From Mesostigma viride (Eukaryota; Streptophyta; Mesostigmatophyceae; Mesostigmatales; Mesostigmataceae), in contig RPFO01000072.1 of the NCBI GenBank assembly GCA_009746045.1, forward strand, positions 3,807,778 to 3,869,777: a DNA stretch of 62,000 bases. The letters are read 5' to 3'. Each line of letters opens with the position of its first letter. The stretch's first letter is position 1. This document shows positions 31,676 through 42,950 of the stretch, in pieces. Both the position numbers and the translations under genes were made by a program. Below the pieces are notes generated by a model that saw only the letters and a program-made list of their open reading frames with translations, ran no database searches and was not told the origin of the DNA.

Positions 31676-31955
31676 CCACACCGCATTTCTTCGCTCTCTG
31701 TTCCTATGCAGAACAAGAAGAGGTGGAAGACCAATGTCCCGGCTCACACGCCAGCCCATGTGGGTAAGCCCCCTCCCCCAAAGCGGAAGGGGCGCTTTGG
31801 GGAGAAGTGTAGTTAGGATTTTGTAGACTAGATAGCTTAGAGTTAGCTTATTTCGATGTCGCGGCTTGACCCACCTCTACCCATTCAGCAAGGAATATGC
31901 ATGTGCTGCATGATCTCCCAACGGAGGCATGTTATAATTTTATTTGATTCTTTAA
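31676..31955 (+). pseudogene. LINE A 3' end, 5'-truncated
   Basis: Reads MQNKKRWKTNVPAHTPAHVG, KPPPPKRKGRFGEKCS, then a stop. The LINE A 3' UTR, CTCCCAACGGAGG hairpin and GCATGTTATAATTTTATTT tail follow. Confidence 0.85.
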
Positions 31956-32297
31956 TGTAGTGTCTTGGGGCATGATGCAGATGAGATTTGTAACTTCCGT
32001 GTAATTATGTTTCTAAAGAGATTAGCATAGTACTCTAAACATGCCCATGCGCATGACACGCAAGTACTAACTTACTTACACCAGACCTGGCAATAAACAA
32101 GCATTGATGGGATGGACCCAGCGATACATAATGGGCGTGCATGCGTAAAAAATATACACTATGCATGGCCCAATGGGCATGCATTCAAATAATTACAAAT
32201 GAAGGCCGCCATGAGAGCACTGAAGCTAAACCAGACCGGGCCACAATTAACCCTCCAGCACCAAAGTTCCACTGCATCATGTAAGACAAGCCTGACA
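31956..32297. other. No gene seen
   Basis: AT-rich spacer before the ATCC microsatellite; no coding or repeat signal recognised. Confidence 0.5.
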
Positions 32298-33027
32298 TCC
32301 ATCCATCCATCCATCCATCCATCCATCCATCCATCCATCCATCCATCCATCCATCCATCCATCCATCCATCCATCCATCCATCCATCCATCCATCCATCC
32401 ATCCATCCATCCATCCATCCATCCATCCATCCATCCATCCATCCATCCATCCATCCATCCATCCATCCATCCATCCATCCATCCATCCATCCATCCATCC
32501 ATCCATCCATCCATCCATCCATCCATCCATCCATCCATCCATCCATCCATCCATCCATCCATCCATCCATCCATCCATCCATCCATCCATCCATCCATCC
32601 ATCCATCCATCCATCCATCCATCCATCCATCCATCCATCCATCCATCCATCCATCCATCCATCCATCCATCCATCCATCCATCCATCCATCCATCCATCC
32701 ATCCATCCATCCATCCATCCATCCATCCATCCATCCATCCATCCATCCATCCATCCATCCATCCATCCATCCATCCATCCATCCATCCATCCATCCATCC
32801 ATCCATCCATCCATCCATCCATCCATCCATCCATCCATCCATCCATCCATCCATCCATCCATCCATCCATCCATCCATCCATCCATCCATCCATCCATCC
32901 ATCCATCCATCCATCCATCCATCCATCCATCCATCCATCCATCCATCCATCCATCCATCCATCCATCCATCCATCCATCCATCCATCCATCCATCCATCC
33001 ATCCATCCATCCATCCATCCATCCATT
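32298..33027 (+). repeat. (ATCC)n microsatellite
   Basis: About 730 bp of uninterrupted ATCC (GGAT on the other strand), more than 180 copies. Frames of Ile-His-Pro-Ser or Met-Asp-Gly-Trp are artefacts. The exact copy number is likely limited by assembly. Confidence 0.97.
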
Positions 33028-33039
33028 GATCGGGGTATC

Positions 33040-33395
33040 AAGGAGACAACTAGCGCAGGCCAGAAATCGCGAGAATCAGAAATCGGGGTATAGTCCTAGT
33101 ACAGCCATGCTACGTCCTGGCTATGATGAGATTACTTGCCCACGCTCCTAGTGTTATGCCATGCTCACATGGGTCTTATTGCACCCACAGATTGCCGGAT
33201 CGTTAGCGTGTCCGTTTAGCTAGCGTTCCCGAATGCAGCTGTGGCATGCCTTAGGCATGAAGGAGACTGGGGGTCTCTGCCCTTTCTCCTGTTGTGCACA
33301 CACAGGGATTAAAAGCACTTCGGTGCTCCGTGACTCCCCAACGGGAGCACGTGTTTAATTAATTAATTAATTAATTAATTAATTAGTTAATTAAT
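33040..33395 (+). mobile_element. SINE-like repeat S2 with LINE B tail
   Basis: Plus-oriented homologue of S1. It includes a head fragment shared with 13,544-13,575, the GCAGCTGTGGCATGCC core, and ends GTGACTCCCCAACGGGAGCAC followed by (TTAA)n. No internal pol III promoter was recognised. Confidence 0.7.
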
Positions 33396-33396
33396 C

Positions 33397-33450
33397 GGGG
33401 TTAACTAATGCTCCTTGACTCCCTAATGGGGGCATTAATTAATTAATTAG
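33397..33450 (+). mobile_element. Short LINE B 3'-tail fragment
   Basis: CGGGGTTAACTAATGCTCC, TTGACTCCCTAATGGGGGC and (ATTA)n reproduce the last ~50 bp of LINE B, directly after S2. A target duplication is not evident. Confidence 0.55.
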
Positions 33451-33910
33451 GAACATAACTCCGTTGGGAGTATATGTAGCACATAGCCCTGAGAAGGGGC
33501 ATATGATTCTGATCAGACACTCCGCAAAGGTGAAAACCTTTGCGTTCAGTGCCGGGCCGCGGAAAACGCGGAAAACGCGATCTGCAAATGAATCCGACCG
33601 GAATCGAACTGGGGACCTCTCGCACCAATTTTGCTGACTATAGGACGGACGTCTCCGGTTACCATGGCATCGCCAACTTACACCTACAGTCATCCGCAAA
33701 AGTTCTCCTGTCCGGGGAGTGATGCAAGCCTTTCGGATTTGGTACTAGATAAATCACTCGAGATCTGTGTGTAGGAGTACTACACACGTGTCTGCGGGCA
33801 TATGAGCCTATAATACATTCTAAGCTACTTCCTGCAAGGGTGGGAATGTAAACAACACTTGCTCTAGGTGCACCAGGGCACCCGCACCCTCATGGTCTAT
33901 CACGCTATGC
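33451..33910 (-). mobile_element. SINE-like repeat S3 with LINE A-like tail
   Basis: The minus-strand 3' end (CATATGCCCCTTCTCAGGG, CTCCCAACGGAGT, then TTAATTAAT) resembles the LINE A 3' terminus. The 5' part at 33,806-33,910 matches the complement of 36,185-36,300. It is split by a 289-bp insertion flanked by 10-bp direct repeats. Confidence 0.65.
33507..33795 (-). mobile_element. 289-bp tRNA-related SINE-like insertion
   Basis: Direct repeats GGGCATATGA at 33,497-33,506 and 33,796-33,805 bracket it. On the minus strand it contains CAGTTCGATTCCGG, a good B box/T-arm, with an A-box-like stretch about 55 bp upstream. This suggests a tRNA-derived SINE. The 33,540-33,722 frame is an artefact of the tRNA-like sequence. 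Confidence 0.6.
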
Positions 33911-33954
33911 CCGGGTAAGGGGGGAGCATGCCTGTGAGCTCACACCTTACTGGC

Positions 33955-34655
33955 GCTCGAAGGGCCTGGACGGGCACCGCAAACGCATGCTCTTCAAGGT
34001 CCTCGTCCTCACGGTGCTCACGTATGGCGCCGAGGCGTGGACCCTCCCACCCAAACTGGCAGCTCGGCTCGACGGCACAGTTTACAGGATGCTCCGGCAG
34101 GTCCTTAACGTAGGTTTTTCCGAGCGTCCGTCATCAGAGTCTTTGTATCATGGCATGCCTCGTGTTTCGGACGAGATTAGACAGCGTAGAATAGCATTTG
34201 TAGGACACCTTGCACGCACCAGCCAGGTCGACACCACCCTTGGTCTGGCCGGCCCCCAGCGGCTTGGACAGCCAGGGCGGCACATTCTGACCTGGCCTGG
34301 CCCCAAGGACATTCCCAAAAGGGTAGGGAAACCTGTCACCAACTACGTTCAGATGTTGCTGGACGACCTCGTGGTCCCAGCCCAGTTTGAGCACCGCATC
34401 CACTCTCTCTCCCGTCTTTGGACTGCCATGCAGGACAAGGAGCGGTGGAAGAAGATTGTCAAGGCACACACGCCCGACCCTGTGGGCAAGCCACCTCCCC
34501 CCAAGCGGAGGAGGCGTTTTGATGAGTAGTGCAGTTAGGATTTTCTAGATAGAGTTAGGATAGTTCGATCACGCGGCTTCCTCCACCCCATCCATCATGA
34601 AATATGTGCTACATGACCTCCCCACGGAGGCATGTTATAATTTAATTTAATTTAA
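33955..34655 (+). pseudogene. LINE A, 5'-truncated, intact C-terminus
   Basis: An open frame from the 5' junction to the stop at 34,529. It reads MLFKVLVLTVLTYGAEAWTL, KLAARLDGTVYRMLRQVLNV, VSDEIRQRRIAFVGHLARTS, a Pro-rich HILTWPGPKDIPKRVG segment, WTAMQDKERWKKIVKAHTPD and PPPPKRRRRFDE. This is the region after RT in RTE-like ORF2. The 3' UTR, CTCCCCACGGAGG hairpin, GCATGTTATAA and (TTTAA)n tail follow. It is the best-preserved LINE A copy and defines the family's 3' end. Confidence 0.88.
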
Positions 34656-35440
34656 TTTTTTTTAATGCCTGTGAGGGGGAAGATCATCATGGCTATACAA
34701 GAGCTATGGCATGGCTTCTCAGCAGAGAGTGACTCCCTGCATGGGCACAACATTACTAAATAAGGCTAGGCATCGTCTGGAGTGTGGCACATCATAGGCA
34801 CACATGTACATGACTAAAAAGGCTAGGCCTCAGCTGGTATAGTGCCTGTAGTAGGCGGGCATGTACAAGGCCACTGTCTAACTATTCTACACTACTGCTG
34901 TATTCCCCTAGGCTGGGGCTGGAGTTGCTGGGGCCGCGGTGGTCGAGGGGGTCGCCTGCCAGGGCTTATGGCCGACGTAGATGGCCGCCCCCTTCCAGTA
35001 CACCGGCTGTCCCGCCTTGGTCTGCCGGAGCTGGAGGTAGGTCGGCCATAGCTCCCGTCGCCGTTGTTGCTGCGCCAGGGTCAAGTCGTCATCAAGGGTG
35101 AAGAGAGTCTTCTCGAGCCGCTTGCGGCGTCTGAGAAAAGAAATCTTGTCCGCCGGGGTCTTAAAGGTGAGAAGGAGCGGGGGCGGCCCGGCCTTACCCC
35201 GCGCGCGGGGAAGGCGGTGGGCGGCCAGCTCGATCTCACCAGTAAGGCCCATGCGATCAAGGATTTCTCTCTCAAAAGCACGCGCAAGCTTCTCGGAATT
35301 CTCACCTTCCTCCATCTTGAGATTCTTGACAATGACGTTGAGGCTGCGCTTGGCGAGCTCGGCCTCCTCGCGGAGGTCAAGCGTCTGCCGCTGGAGCTGG
35401 GCTGCGACGGCGGAGGTGGTGGAGGTGGTATGTTGCTTAA

Positions 35441-36480
35441 CCCTTGGATGGTACTGGTACCTATTTCTAGTTACCAGTTGTACTCGTAACTACAAATAGT
35501 GACCAGTTTTAGAACCGAGCTGGCGCGAATGCCAGTAGATATTTCCGTGATATTTTTAGGTCTGCTGCTAGAGCTAGATGTGTAGTACACCCTGATACCG
35601 GACATCACTATGTTCAGACCAAGTTTGCAGGGACTAATTAACGGTTACAGTACAGGGGGGTACCCTGGTGCACAGCTGCCACTCATTTTTAGCTTGTCAT
35701 CTTCCAGTTATTTTTAGATAGTACAGCTGGGTCCCTGGGACAACCAGTGATGTGAGTGTTCAGAAGCCATGCATGGCTACCAATAAAACTGCCTTTCCAA
35801 GGCCAGGTCCAATAAAGTTGTTTAAACCACATAAAATGCATTTTAGGTGTATCATGTCTCGAGCGCACCCAGCGGATCCCCCTGGGGGGGGTCCTTAAAA
35901 TGTACCCATAGGACATTGCAACATGACCACCAACATGACCCCCAAGTAACTCAATATATGTGTGAGCTTGTGGCCCACGCGCATGTGCGCCCATAATGGC
36001 CCCCATGGATGATGCCTTCAACATTTAGCCATGCTTTGTCTATAATGGGACCCCCATGGATGTTGCATTAAGAACTTAGCCATGCTATGCCATGCAGAGA
36101 GATGCTCTCTGTCGAGAAGCCATGCCCTAGCCCTTGCATAGCCATGATGATCTTCCTCCCCCGTGCCAGGATCCCCTTAGCTGGGTTGAACCTGAGACAG
36201 CATGGTGGTGCCGGTGCCCTTGCGGCACCTAGAGCAAGTGTTGCTTACATTCCCACCCTTGCATGAAGTAGCCTAGGATGTATTTAAAGCCATATGCCCC
36301 TTCTCAGGGATATGTGCTACATTGACTCCCAACGGAGTGATGTTGATAATTAATTAATTAATGTGTGAGCTTTGGTCCCAATATGGATAGTAAAATTGTT
36401 ATTAGGTTGGTTTGTGGACTTTATAGTGCAAAGTGCAACTGGTAACTACTTTTAGGAACGAGTTAGACACCATCCAAGGG
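35441..36480. mobile_element. 1.04-kb TTAA-flanked DNA element (copy E3)
   Basis: TTAA at 35,437-35,440 and 36,481-36,484. TIRs are CCCTTGGATGGT with an inner inverted AGTTACCAGTTG. The CCC start and TTAA duplication fit piggyBac. No transposase frame is visible. Its interior around 35,780-35,940 is related to element E2. A SINE-like repeat lies nested near its right end. Confidence 0.85.
36090..36365 (+). mobile_element. SINE-like repeat S4 with CTCCCAACGG tail
   Basis: Homologous to S3; ends CATATGCCCCTTCTCAGGG, GTGCTACATTGACTCCCAAC, then (TTAA)n. GGGTTGAACCTGAGAC near 36,182 is only B-box-like. Nested in E3. Confidence 0.6.
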
Positions 36481-37339
36481 TTAAGCATGTCCGCCCAGGT
36501 CGTGATGGGAGGAGCATCGCCGGCCAGGCCAGCCGGGGCTGGCTTGGCGGCAATGTCCTTCACTGCCTGGGCGGTGAGGCCTGCTGTGTTCTGCAAGACC
36601 TCGATAGCGATTGCATTATCCTTGAGGCGCTGGTCGATGTCGCGGAGCTGGGCGGTGATGGAGTCGGTGGAGACGGAGGGGGGGGGGAGGTGGAGGCGAG
36701 GAGGGTGGCGGTGGCGGTGGGGATGGTGGGGAGCTCAGCAGCCAGCGTGCCGCCAAGTGCCGCCACATCTGCGGCAAGAGGGGTCACGTGCTGCTCGAAA
36801 GCTTCCTTGAGGAGGGTGCGGATGGAGGCTTCGGAGGGGAAGGGGGGCGGTTTGGGAGCCCAGATCTCGGATTCGGAGCGTCCAACAAGGGAGCAGAGGG
36901 CGAAGCGTTGAAGCTTGGGGCGAGGCATGCGGTGAATGATTGGGAGAGCCTCGGCGGGGTCGACAAGCTCGCCGCCACCAGGCCAGCGGCCACGGTTGTG
37001 GGTCGTGAGGTACACGCACATGGCTAGAAGCGAGGCGTGATTACCGTAATAAAAGTCTTCCATAATCCAAGTGGGGCTGCGCTGCCAGAAGCCGGGGCTG
37101 TTGACGTCAAAGGAGCGCTCTTCCCAGGGCGGCTCAGCAGAGCGACTGCGCTTAGGTTCAGGCGATGCTGATGGCGAGGCGAGCCCGGGAGGCTGGGCGA
37201 GCACCAGTGCACGACTAGTGTCACCGTTGCCATCTGGGCCGGTGGGCGAAGCTGCAGCCGAAGCTGCAGGCGTATTTTCATTGCCGAGCGCAGCCGCCAG
37301 GCTGCGTTGCGTCGAGAGGCGTTTGCTCATCGTATATTG

Positions 37340-38670
37340 CGTAACAGCGTCGGAAAATTATATCAGCATGTGCGTCTTAGAAAGACGAAGCGATTGTGAT
37401 ATTCACAGCTGAATTCGGCGCTCAAACGTGAAAGTTATGAGCTCCGACAGCCATGGCTACCTCGTGGCTCGTAGCTGGGCATAGTGCGAAGAGAGAGTGG
37501 AAGGCTGCATCATCTGGTGGAATGGGGGCATGAGTTTAATAAATGAATTAAGTAGTTAGTTAATAAATCAGGTTGATTCAGATGAGGTCCCTGCTGGTTC
37601 CTTGTGGACTGGCCAGCCAGGGAGATATCTTCTTACATGGTCAGGCCCTTGCCGACCATGTAAGAACGAACCTGTTAGGCGACGCAGTGGCCAACATTGG
37701 ACATACCGCCATATGTTTGTCTCCGCGATATGATTTTAGCTGACATGCAGAGCACAGACACTGTTGGCGTCATCCGCTCAACCCCTCTTATTCAGACATG
37801 GGACCTCGGATATGTAGGATTAGTAGCGTTGCCCAGGCGGACATTGTCAAAGACTACGACCCCCCAGTTGTGGGTCCTAGGAAATTTAACAAGCATGATT
37901 GTCTCCTTGTTGATAGGCATTAATTAATCCTTGATGATAGGCATTGCTTGCGTGCAAGAGTAGCTCGAGGCCCATATTTTAGACTACTAGCTGAGCTGTG
38001 GACATACATGTAGTTATTGACGTCTTGACGGATATTGACGTCTTGGGGTGACTTCCACTATATCTTCTTTGGGGAATTCAGAGATCCCGGTCCCCCAACA
38101 TGGACATGAGACTAATTAAAATCAATTAATCAATGTCATGAATAGAGCGCGTTCATGACGTTCAGTCATGAACAGAGCCCTAACCTTAAACACATAAGAA
38201 AACAATTATGGCGGGCCATGTGACCAATGTAAGAAGCTTAGCCCCCAAACATATTGTTGTCTCACGTAATGAATCACTTGCTGATCAACAAATCGATGGT
38301 TATCTCATAGGCACAATGTACCTCTGACCATCATTGCTGGCCCATGCATGCATGCACCAATGGCAGCCTACATGACACATACATCGCTTATTTGCCATGT
38401 AAAAAATGCGACAAAGTGTCCATATAGGTACTCATAGATTAGCACAAATTCCTTAGCACGATGTGGACAACTTTACTTAACGGTGAAAGCCTGTCTCGCC
38501 CTTATTGCCTTGAGGGTTCCCGGCGATAGGTCCTGTCTGTTGGTCGACATTTTTCTTTTGCAGCTGGCCATCGTCGGTAGCTATGAATGATCTCGATGCT
38601 AGCAATTACGATGATGATACCCGAGGTAGTCTATACCTCGGATCGAGAGCTTCTTCTTGTATGGCAATGC
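37340..38670. other. No gene seen
   Basis: Unremarkable 1.3 kb with short frames only, lying between the ORF1-like start and the palindromic repeats. Confidence 0.45.
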
Positions 38671-39330
38671 CGGCAGGGCGATGACGGTGACGGCCGTCAC
38701 CGTCATCGCTCTCGACGGGCGTGATGGAAAGGACCTGTTTGATAGGCGGCAGCTATTTTTAATATAGGTCGTTTACTATTACTCCCAATAAAGAGTTATG
38801 AGGTTGGCCCTCGGCATGGCGATCACGGGGCGATGACGGGGCGATGACGGGGCGATGACGGGGCGTTGACGCGCGTGATGAATAGGATCTGTTTGATAGG
38901 CGGCGGCTATTGGTAATATAGTTTGTTGATTAAGAGAAGAGTTTAGATGTTGGCCCGTCGAGGGCGATGACGGTGACGGCGTCACCGTCATCGCCCTCGA
39001 CGGGCGTCATGAATACGACCTTTTTTATATGCGGCGGCTATTGGTAATATAGGTCGTTGACTATTACTCCGAATAAAGAGTTAAGAGGTTGGCCCTCGGC
39101 ATGGCGATCACGGGGCGATGACGGGGCGATGACGGGGCGTTGACGCGCGTGATGAATAGGATCTGTTTGATAGGCGGCGGCAATTGGTAATATAGATTGT
39201 TGATTAAGAGAAGAGTTTAGATGTTGGCCCGTCGAGGGCGATGACGGTGACGGCGTCACCGTCATCGCCCTCGACGGGCGTCATGAATACGACCTGTTTG
39301 ATATGCGGCGGCTATTGGTAATATAGGTCG
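38670..39330 (+). repeat. ~274-bp repeats, each with a long palindrome
   Basis: At least two full units (offset 274 bp) and a partial third. Each carries a 25-bp arm, 3-bp loop, 25-bp arm palindrome beginning GCCCGTCGAGGGCGATGACG (38,953-39,005 and 39,227-39,279). A less perfect version lies at 38,677-38,720. CGGGGCGATGA subrepeats lie between them. Confidence 0.88.
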
Positions 39331-39429
39331 TTGATTATGCCCGTCGGTATTTACATGTAGGGATAAAGAGGTGGGCCCTCGGGAATTACATCGGGCTGTA
39401 CTAGGCCGGTATACCGTAGTTGTGTATCA

Positions 39430-39955
39430 CCACCCTCCTTCCCACGGCAGGACCCGCTGTTGTACTGGCGGCAGTTGTGTACCACCTGTACGGTATTTGT
39501 GTACCACCCCCCTCCTTCCCACGGCAGGTACGCAGCGCCCGGCTGTTGTCCTGGCTGCAGTTGTGTACCACCTGTACGGTATTTGTGTACCACCCCCCTC
39601 CTTCCCACGGCAGGTACGCAGCGCCCGGCTGTTGTCCTGGCTGCAGTTGTGTACCACCTGTACGGTATTTGTGTACCACCCCCCTCCTTCCCACGGCAGG
39701 TACGCAGCGCCCGGCTGTTGTCCTGGCTGCAGTTGTGTACCACCTGTACGGTATTTGTGTACCACCCCCCTCCTTCCCACGGCAGGTACGCAGCGCCCGG
39801 CTGTTGTCCTGGCTGCAGTTGTGTACCACCTGTACGGTATTTGTGTACCACCCCCCTCCTTCCCACGGCAGGTACGCAGCGCCCGGCTGTTGTCCTGGCT
39901 GCAGTTGTGTACCACCTGTACGGTATTTGTGTACCACCACCCTCCATGGCCCATG
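39430..39955 (+). repeat. 86-bp tandem repeat
   Basis: About six copies of an 86-bp unit containing TGTGTACCACCTGTACGGTA and ACGGCAGGTACGCAGCGCC, nearly identical internally. The long Cys/Pro- or Gly/Gln-rich frames on both strands are artefacts. Confidence 0.95.
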
Positions 39956-39960
39956 CAGCC

Positions 39961-40940
39961 CGGCCCGGCATCGTGCCGTCGCCGACCCGACAACGTTTTC
40001 TCGAACAACACGAATTTGAATTTTAGGCACTGGAGCGGCTGGCACGCTAGCGGCACGACCAACGGAACAAGAGAACCGAGAAACTGTGGCCGCCAGGAGG
40101 ATAAAGGTTTCAAGGCGCATGCGTTTGAGGCTAGCCAGAACCGAATGCGAGGTTTTACTTTATCAAACCGATGTATATCAATGTGGCCAGAATTCTTTTC
40201 CAGTTGCGGGGTCGTGTGTCGCCAATTTGTTGTTGGGCCGGGCACTTTAATCGTGATTGCAAGAAGTCAGTTCACGACGCCGTTAGCGTGGCATTTATGT
40301 ACAGCAATTCATCGTTCGGCTTCTTTATCCTATCGGCAACTCCTCACGACGTGTGAGCGTGAGTCGGTTGTCGTGTGAATGGACACTTTCTGGGAAAGTA
40401 AGTCACTAGAGTGCCAATTTCACCGATCGCAAAACATTTACCCAGTTTGGGCAGATAGACCTGGCTAAATACGAGGGCGAGCGGAAGTAATTGTTGATGC
40501 ATAGCCATCTGCTTCCTGCGCTTTGTAATTGTAATGAGTTGTTCGCAAATCGGCGTCTCTAGCGGTTACTCCTCTGTGCACAGCTGGCTACCAAGAAGAC
40601 TTCATTGGCAGCCGGACTGCGGATGCGCGTCGTTGGAATATTAGCAACGTTAACATGTTTGCTGCGTTTTTTGTGAAGCTTGTCTAGCCGACTGCATTTG
40701 GGAGACTTGGCAAGGTTGCCTCCAATCGTTGAAGTCACAACCTGGGTGTCAATTCACGTTTACTAGCCACGGTCATAGTAACATTCTAATGGCATTTGTC
40801 CCAGTTTCAACATGGGTTTTCACTCTGATCTGATGGAGTTAAGGGCCTAGCTCCGTGGTTTTGTGTCATTGTAGCAGTTTAGTCGCCTGCTAACGTAGTG
40901 AATCTTCCATCCCACCTCTCCCACCCCCACCCGCACTTCT

Positions 40941-40943
<3 letters not shown>
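39961..40943. other. No gene seen
   Basis: No recognised coding region or repeat between the 86-bp array and the CT tract. Confidence 0.45.
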
Positions 40944-41039
<96 letters not shown>

Positions 41040-41227
41040 CTCCCCCTCTCTCTCCCCCTCTCTTTCCCCCTCTCTCTCCCCCCTCTCTTTCCCCCTCTCT
41101 CTCCCCCTCTCTCTCCCCTCTCTCCCCCCTCTCTTTCCCCCCTCTCTTTCCCCCTCTCTTTCCCCCCTCTCTCTCCCCCTCTCTCTCCCCTCTCTCTCCC
41201 TCTCTCTCTCCTCTCTCTCCTCTCTCT

Positions 41228-41308
<81 letters not shown>
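40944..41308 (+). repeat. (CT)n microsatellite
   Basis: About 365 bp of CT repeats with CCCCCTCTCT interruptions in the middle. Frames in it (Ser-Leu, Arg-Glu) are not genes. Confidence 0.96.
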
Positions 41309-41311
<3 letters not shown>

Positions 41312-42030
41312 TCCCACCCCCCGCTCTCTTGTCCCTCCCGCACCCCTCCTCTCTCTTTCCCTTTCCCTTGGCTGTTGAGAAGGACTGGGGTGAAAAATCC
41401 AGACCGTTGGTGGCTGCCTTCAAGCAGGAAGTTTCAAGGATCAACAAGTTTTTGTGAGCTGTCTGATATGGTCACTGCTGCGACAAAGGTGAGTTATCTT
41501 GTTTTTCATGCAATTTTTTTGCTGTAGCTAGGTAAGCCGGCCGTTTTGTACTCCTCTTTCTTTTGCTCTCACGATTATTCTTGTTGTGGTTTATATGGTC
41601 CCGTTAAGTGGCATGCATTATCATTATCCACATTAGTGTGAGAAACCATCAGCAGTGTTGTAGCTTGCATCTACAACAACAGTTTTTGCTGCCGCCACCA
41701 CTGCTATTACCAACATAAAGTCATTCTTGCTTTCTAAGCACTCTTTTTCCTCTTGGGCTGTTGGTTGGGATACCAGCCACCCTTGCACGCATAAATTCCA
41801 GCACCGGGTGCATGTGAAAACACAACCAAGGCAAGAATGTCCCCCTATCGCAATATCCCACCCACGCAACGCACCCAATGCAGCAAGAATGGGACCACCT
41901 TGTTGCCATGAGCTCTAGCACCGTAGCCACCTCTAGCTTTCTACTGTTCCCGTCCATCCTTATTTACACTGGCTGCTTTGCTTGCATTTCTGGCTCAGTG
42001 CCAGTTTGCACTTGCTAGCTTGCTAAGACA
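41309..42030. other. Possible exon end with splice donor
   Basis: The plus frame TGVKNPDRWWLPSSRKFQGS, TSFCELSDMVTAATK runs to an AAAG/GTGAGTTATC donor at 41,488. No start or partner exon could be fixed. The rest shows nothing recognisable. Confidence 0.25.
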
Positions 42031-42033
42031 ATA

Positions 42034-42430
42034 ATGCAGCTTGCAAACGGCAAGGGCAAGCACCCGGGTAAGAGCAAAGGCAACCGCACGAGCAAAGGAA
42101 AGGGAAACTGGAAGAGCAAGCACAAGGCCAAGGAAAGGATTAAGGCACTTGTGCTTGCCAAAAGGGCAGGCTCAAGGGAAATGACAAGGGCAGGGGCAGG
42201 CACAAGGGAAGCGGATAAGGGCAAGGGCAGGCGCAAGGGAAAGAGATTAGGACAAGTCAAGCACGAGGGAACGGACAAGGGCACGGGCAGGCACAAGGGA
42301 AAAGATGAAGACAAGGGCAGGCACTAGGGGAAGGATGAGGGCAACGGCAAACACTGGGGATCAAAGGATAGGGGCAAGGGCAGATGCTAGGGTAACAGTT
42401 AGGGCAAAGGCAGGCACAAGAGAAGAATAA
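42034..42430 (+). repeat. Imperfect Lys/Gly-coding repeats
   Basis: Degenerate GGCAAGGGCAGGCACAAGGG repeats. A 97-residue Lys/Gly/Arg-rich frame (42,034-42,327) spans them; it is more likely repeat translation than a protein. Confidence 0.7.
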
Positions 42431-42659
42431 GGGGCCGTGAAGTATAAGTGGAAATGCGGGTGGCGACATGGGGTTCGATCGGGCCTGCTGATGCAAATGC
42501 AGATTTCAACTGCAGTGACAAACACAAGCGTAGACATAGGCAACGACAAATTCCTTGCATGCGTGCCTTGCTCTTCACCGGCTGGCTCGTTTGCTAGTTG
42601 TCTAACAGTTTCTACCGATAAACATCACTTGCCATTGTAAGGTCTGCCTTGCTGCCGTG

Positions 42660-42900
42660 CTAGTGGGTAGCTGGGTGATCGTGCTTGTTCCTTGTCAAGG
42701 GAGGGATGCATGTGGAGTAGGTGGGTGGGTGTGCTTGTTCCTTGCCAAGGAAGGGATGCACAAAGGTTAGATAGGTGCACGTGCTTGTTTCTTGTCAAGG
42801 GAGGGACGCACAAAGGGTAGGTGGGGGCACATGGTTGTGCCTCGTCAAGGGCGGGATGCACGAAGGGTAGGTGGGGGCATGTGGTTGGTCCTTGTCTTTT
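42660..42900 (+). repeat. ~60-bp tandem repeat, four copies
   Basis: Four diverged copies of a unit with GTGCTTGTTCCTTGTCAAGG and GGATGCACAAAGGGTAGGTG. Confidence 0.88.
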
Positions 42901-42950
42901 CACCGCCCAAGCGATGGCGATGTAGCATGCATTATACATTTATTCGTGCA

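Larger units (their letters stand above)
34908..37330 (-). pseudogene. L1 ORF1-like gene split by TTAA element
   Basis: ATG at 37,330 opens MSKRLSTQRSLAAALGNENT, a Pro/Ser/Ala-rich N-terminus. SPGFWQRSPTWIMEDFYYGN and a Thr/Ser/Pro-rich linker follow, to TTWADMLK at the insertion. Removing 35,441-36,480 with one TTAA keeps the frame. It then continues through a coiled-coil-like LQRQTLDLREEAELAKRSLN, an RRM-like NVIVKNLKMEEGENSEKLAR, and a C-terminal domain (LTGEIELAAHRLPR, LLTFKTPADKISFLRRRKRL, TLDDDLTLAQQQRRRELWPT) to a stop at 34,908. This fits L1 ORF1-type RNA chaperones. No ORF2 follows, so it is an orphan or truncated element. Confidence 0.75.

Noticed and set aside
32159-33041. Long Met-Asp-Gly-Trp and Ile-His-Pro-Ser open frames
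   Set aside because: Pure translation of the ATCC microsatellite in every frame; no coding signal outside the repeat.
33540-33722. 60-residue frame containing GIELGTSRTNFADYR
   Set aside because: A typical false peptide from a tRNA-derived T-arm sequence inside a SINE-like insertion.
39351-40378. 200-335-residue frames on both strands
   Set aside because: 86-bp tandem repeat read in several frames; internal identity and lack of stops come from the repeat.
40847-41527. Ser-Leu and Arg-Glu frames
   Set aside because: Translation of the CT microsatellite.
42034-42327. Lys/Gly-rich 97-residue protein
   Set aside because: Spans degenerate tandem repeats and lacks a domain or flanking gene structure.
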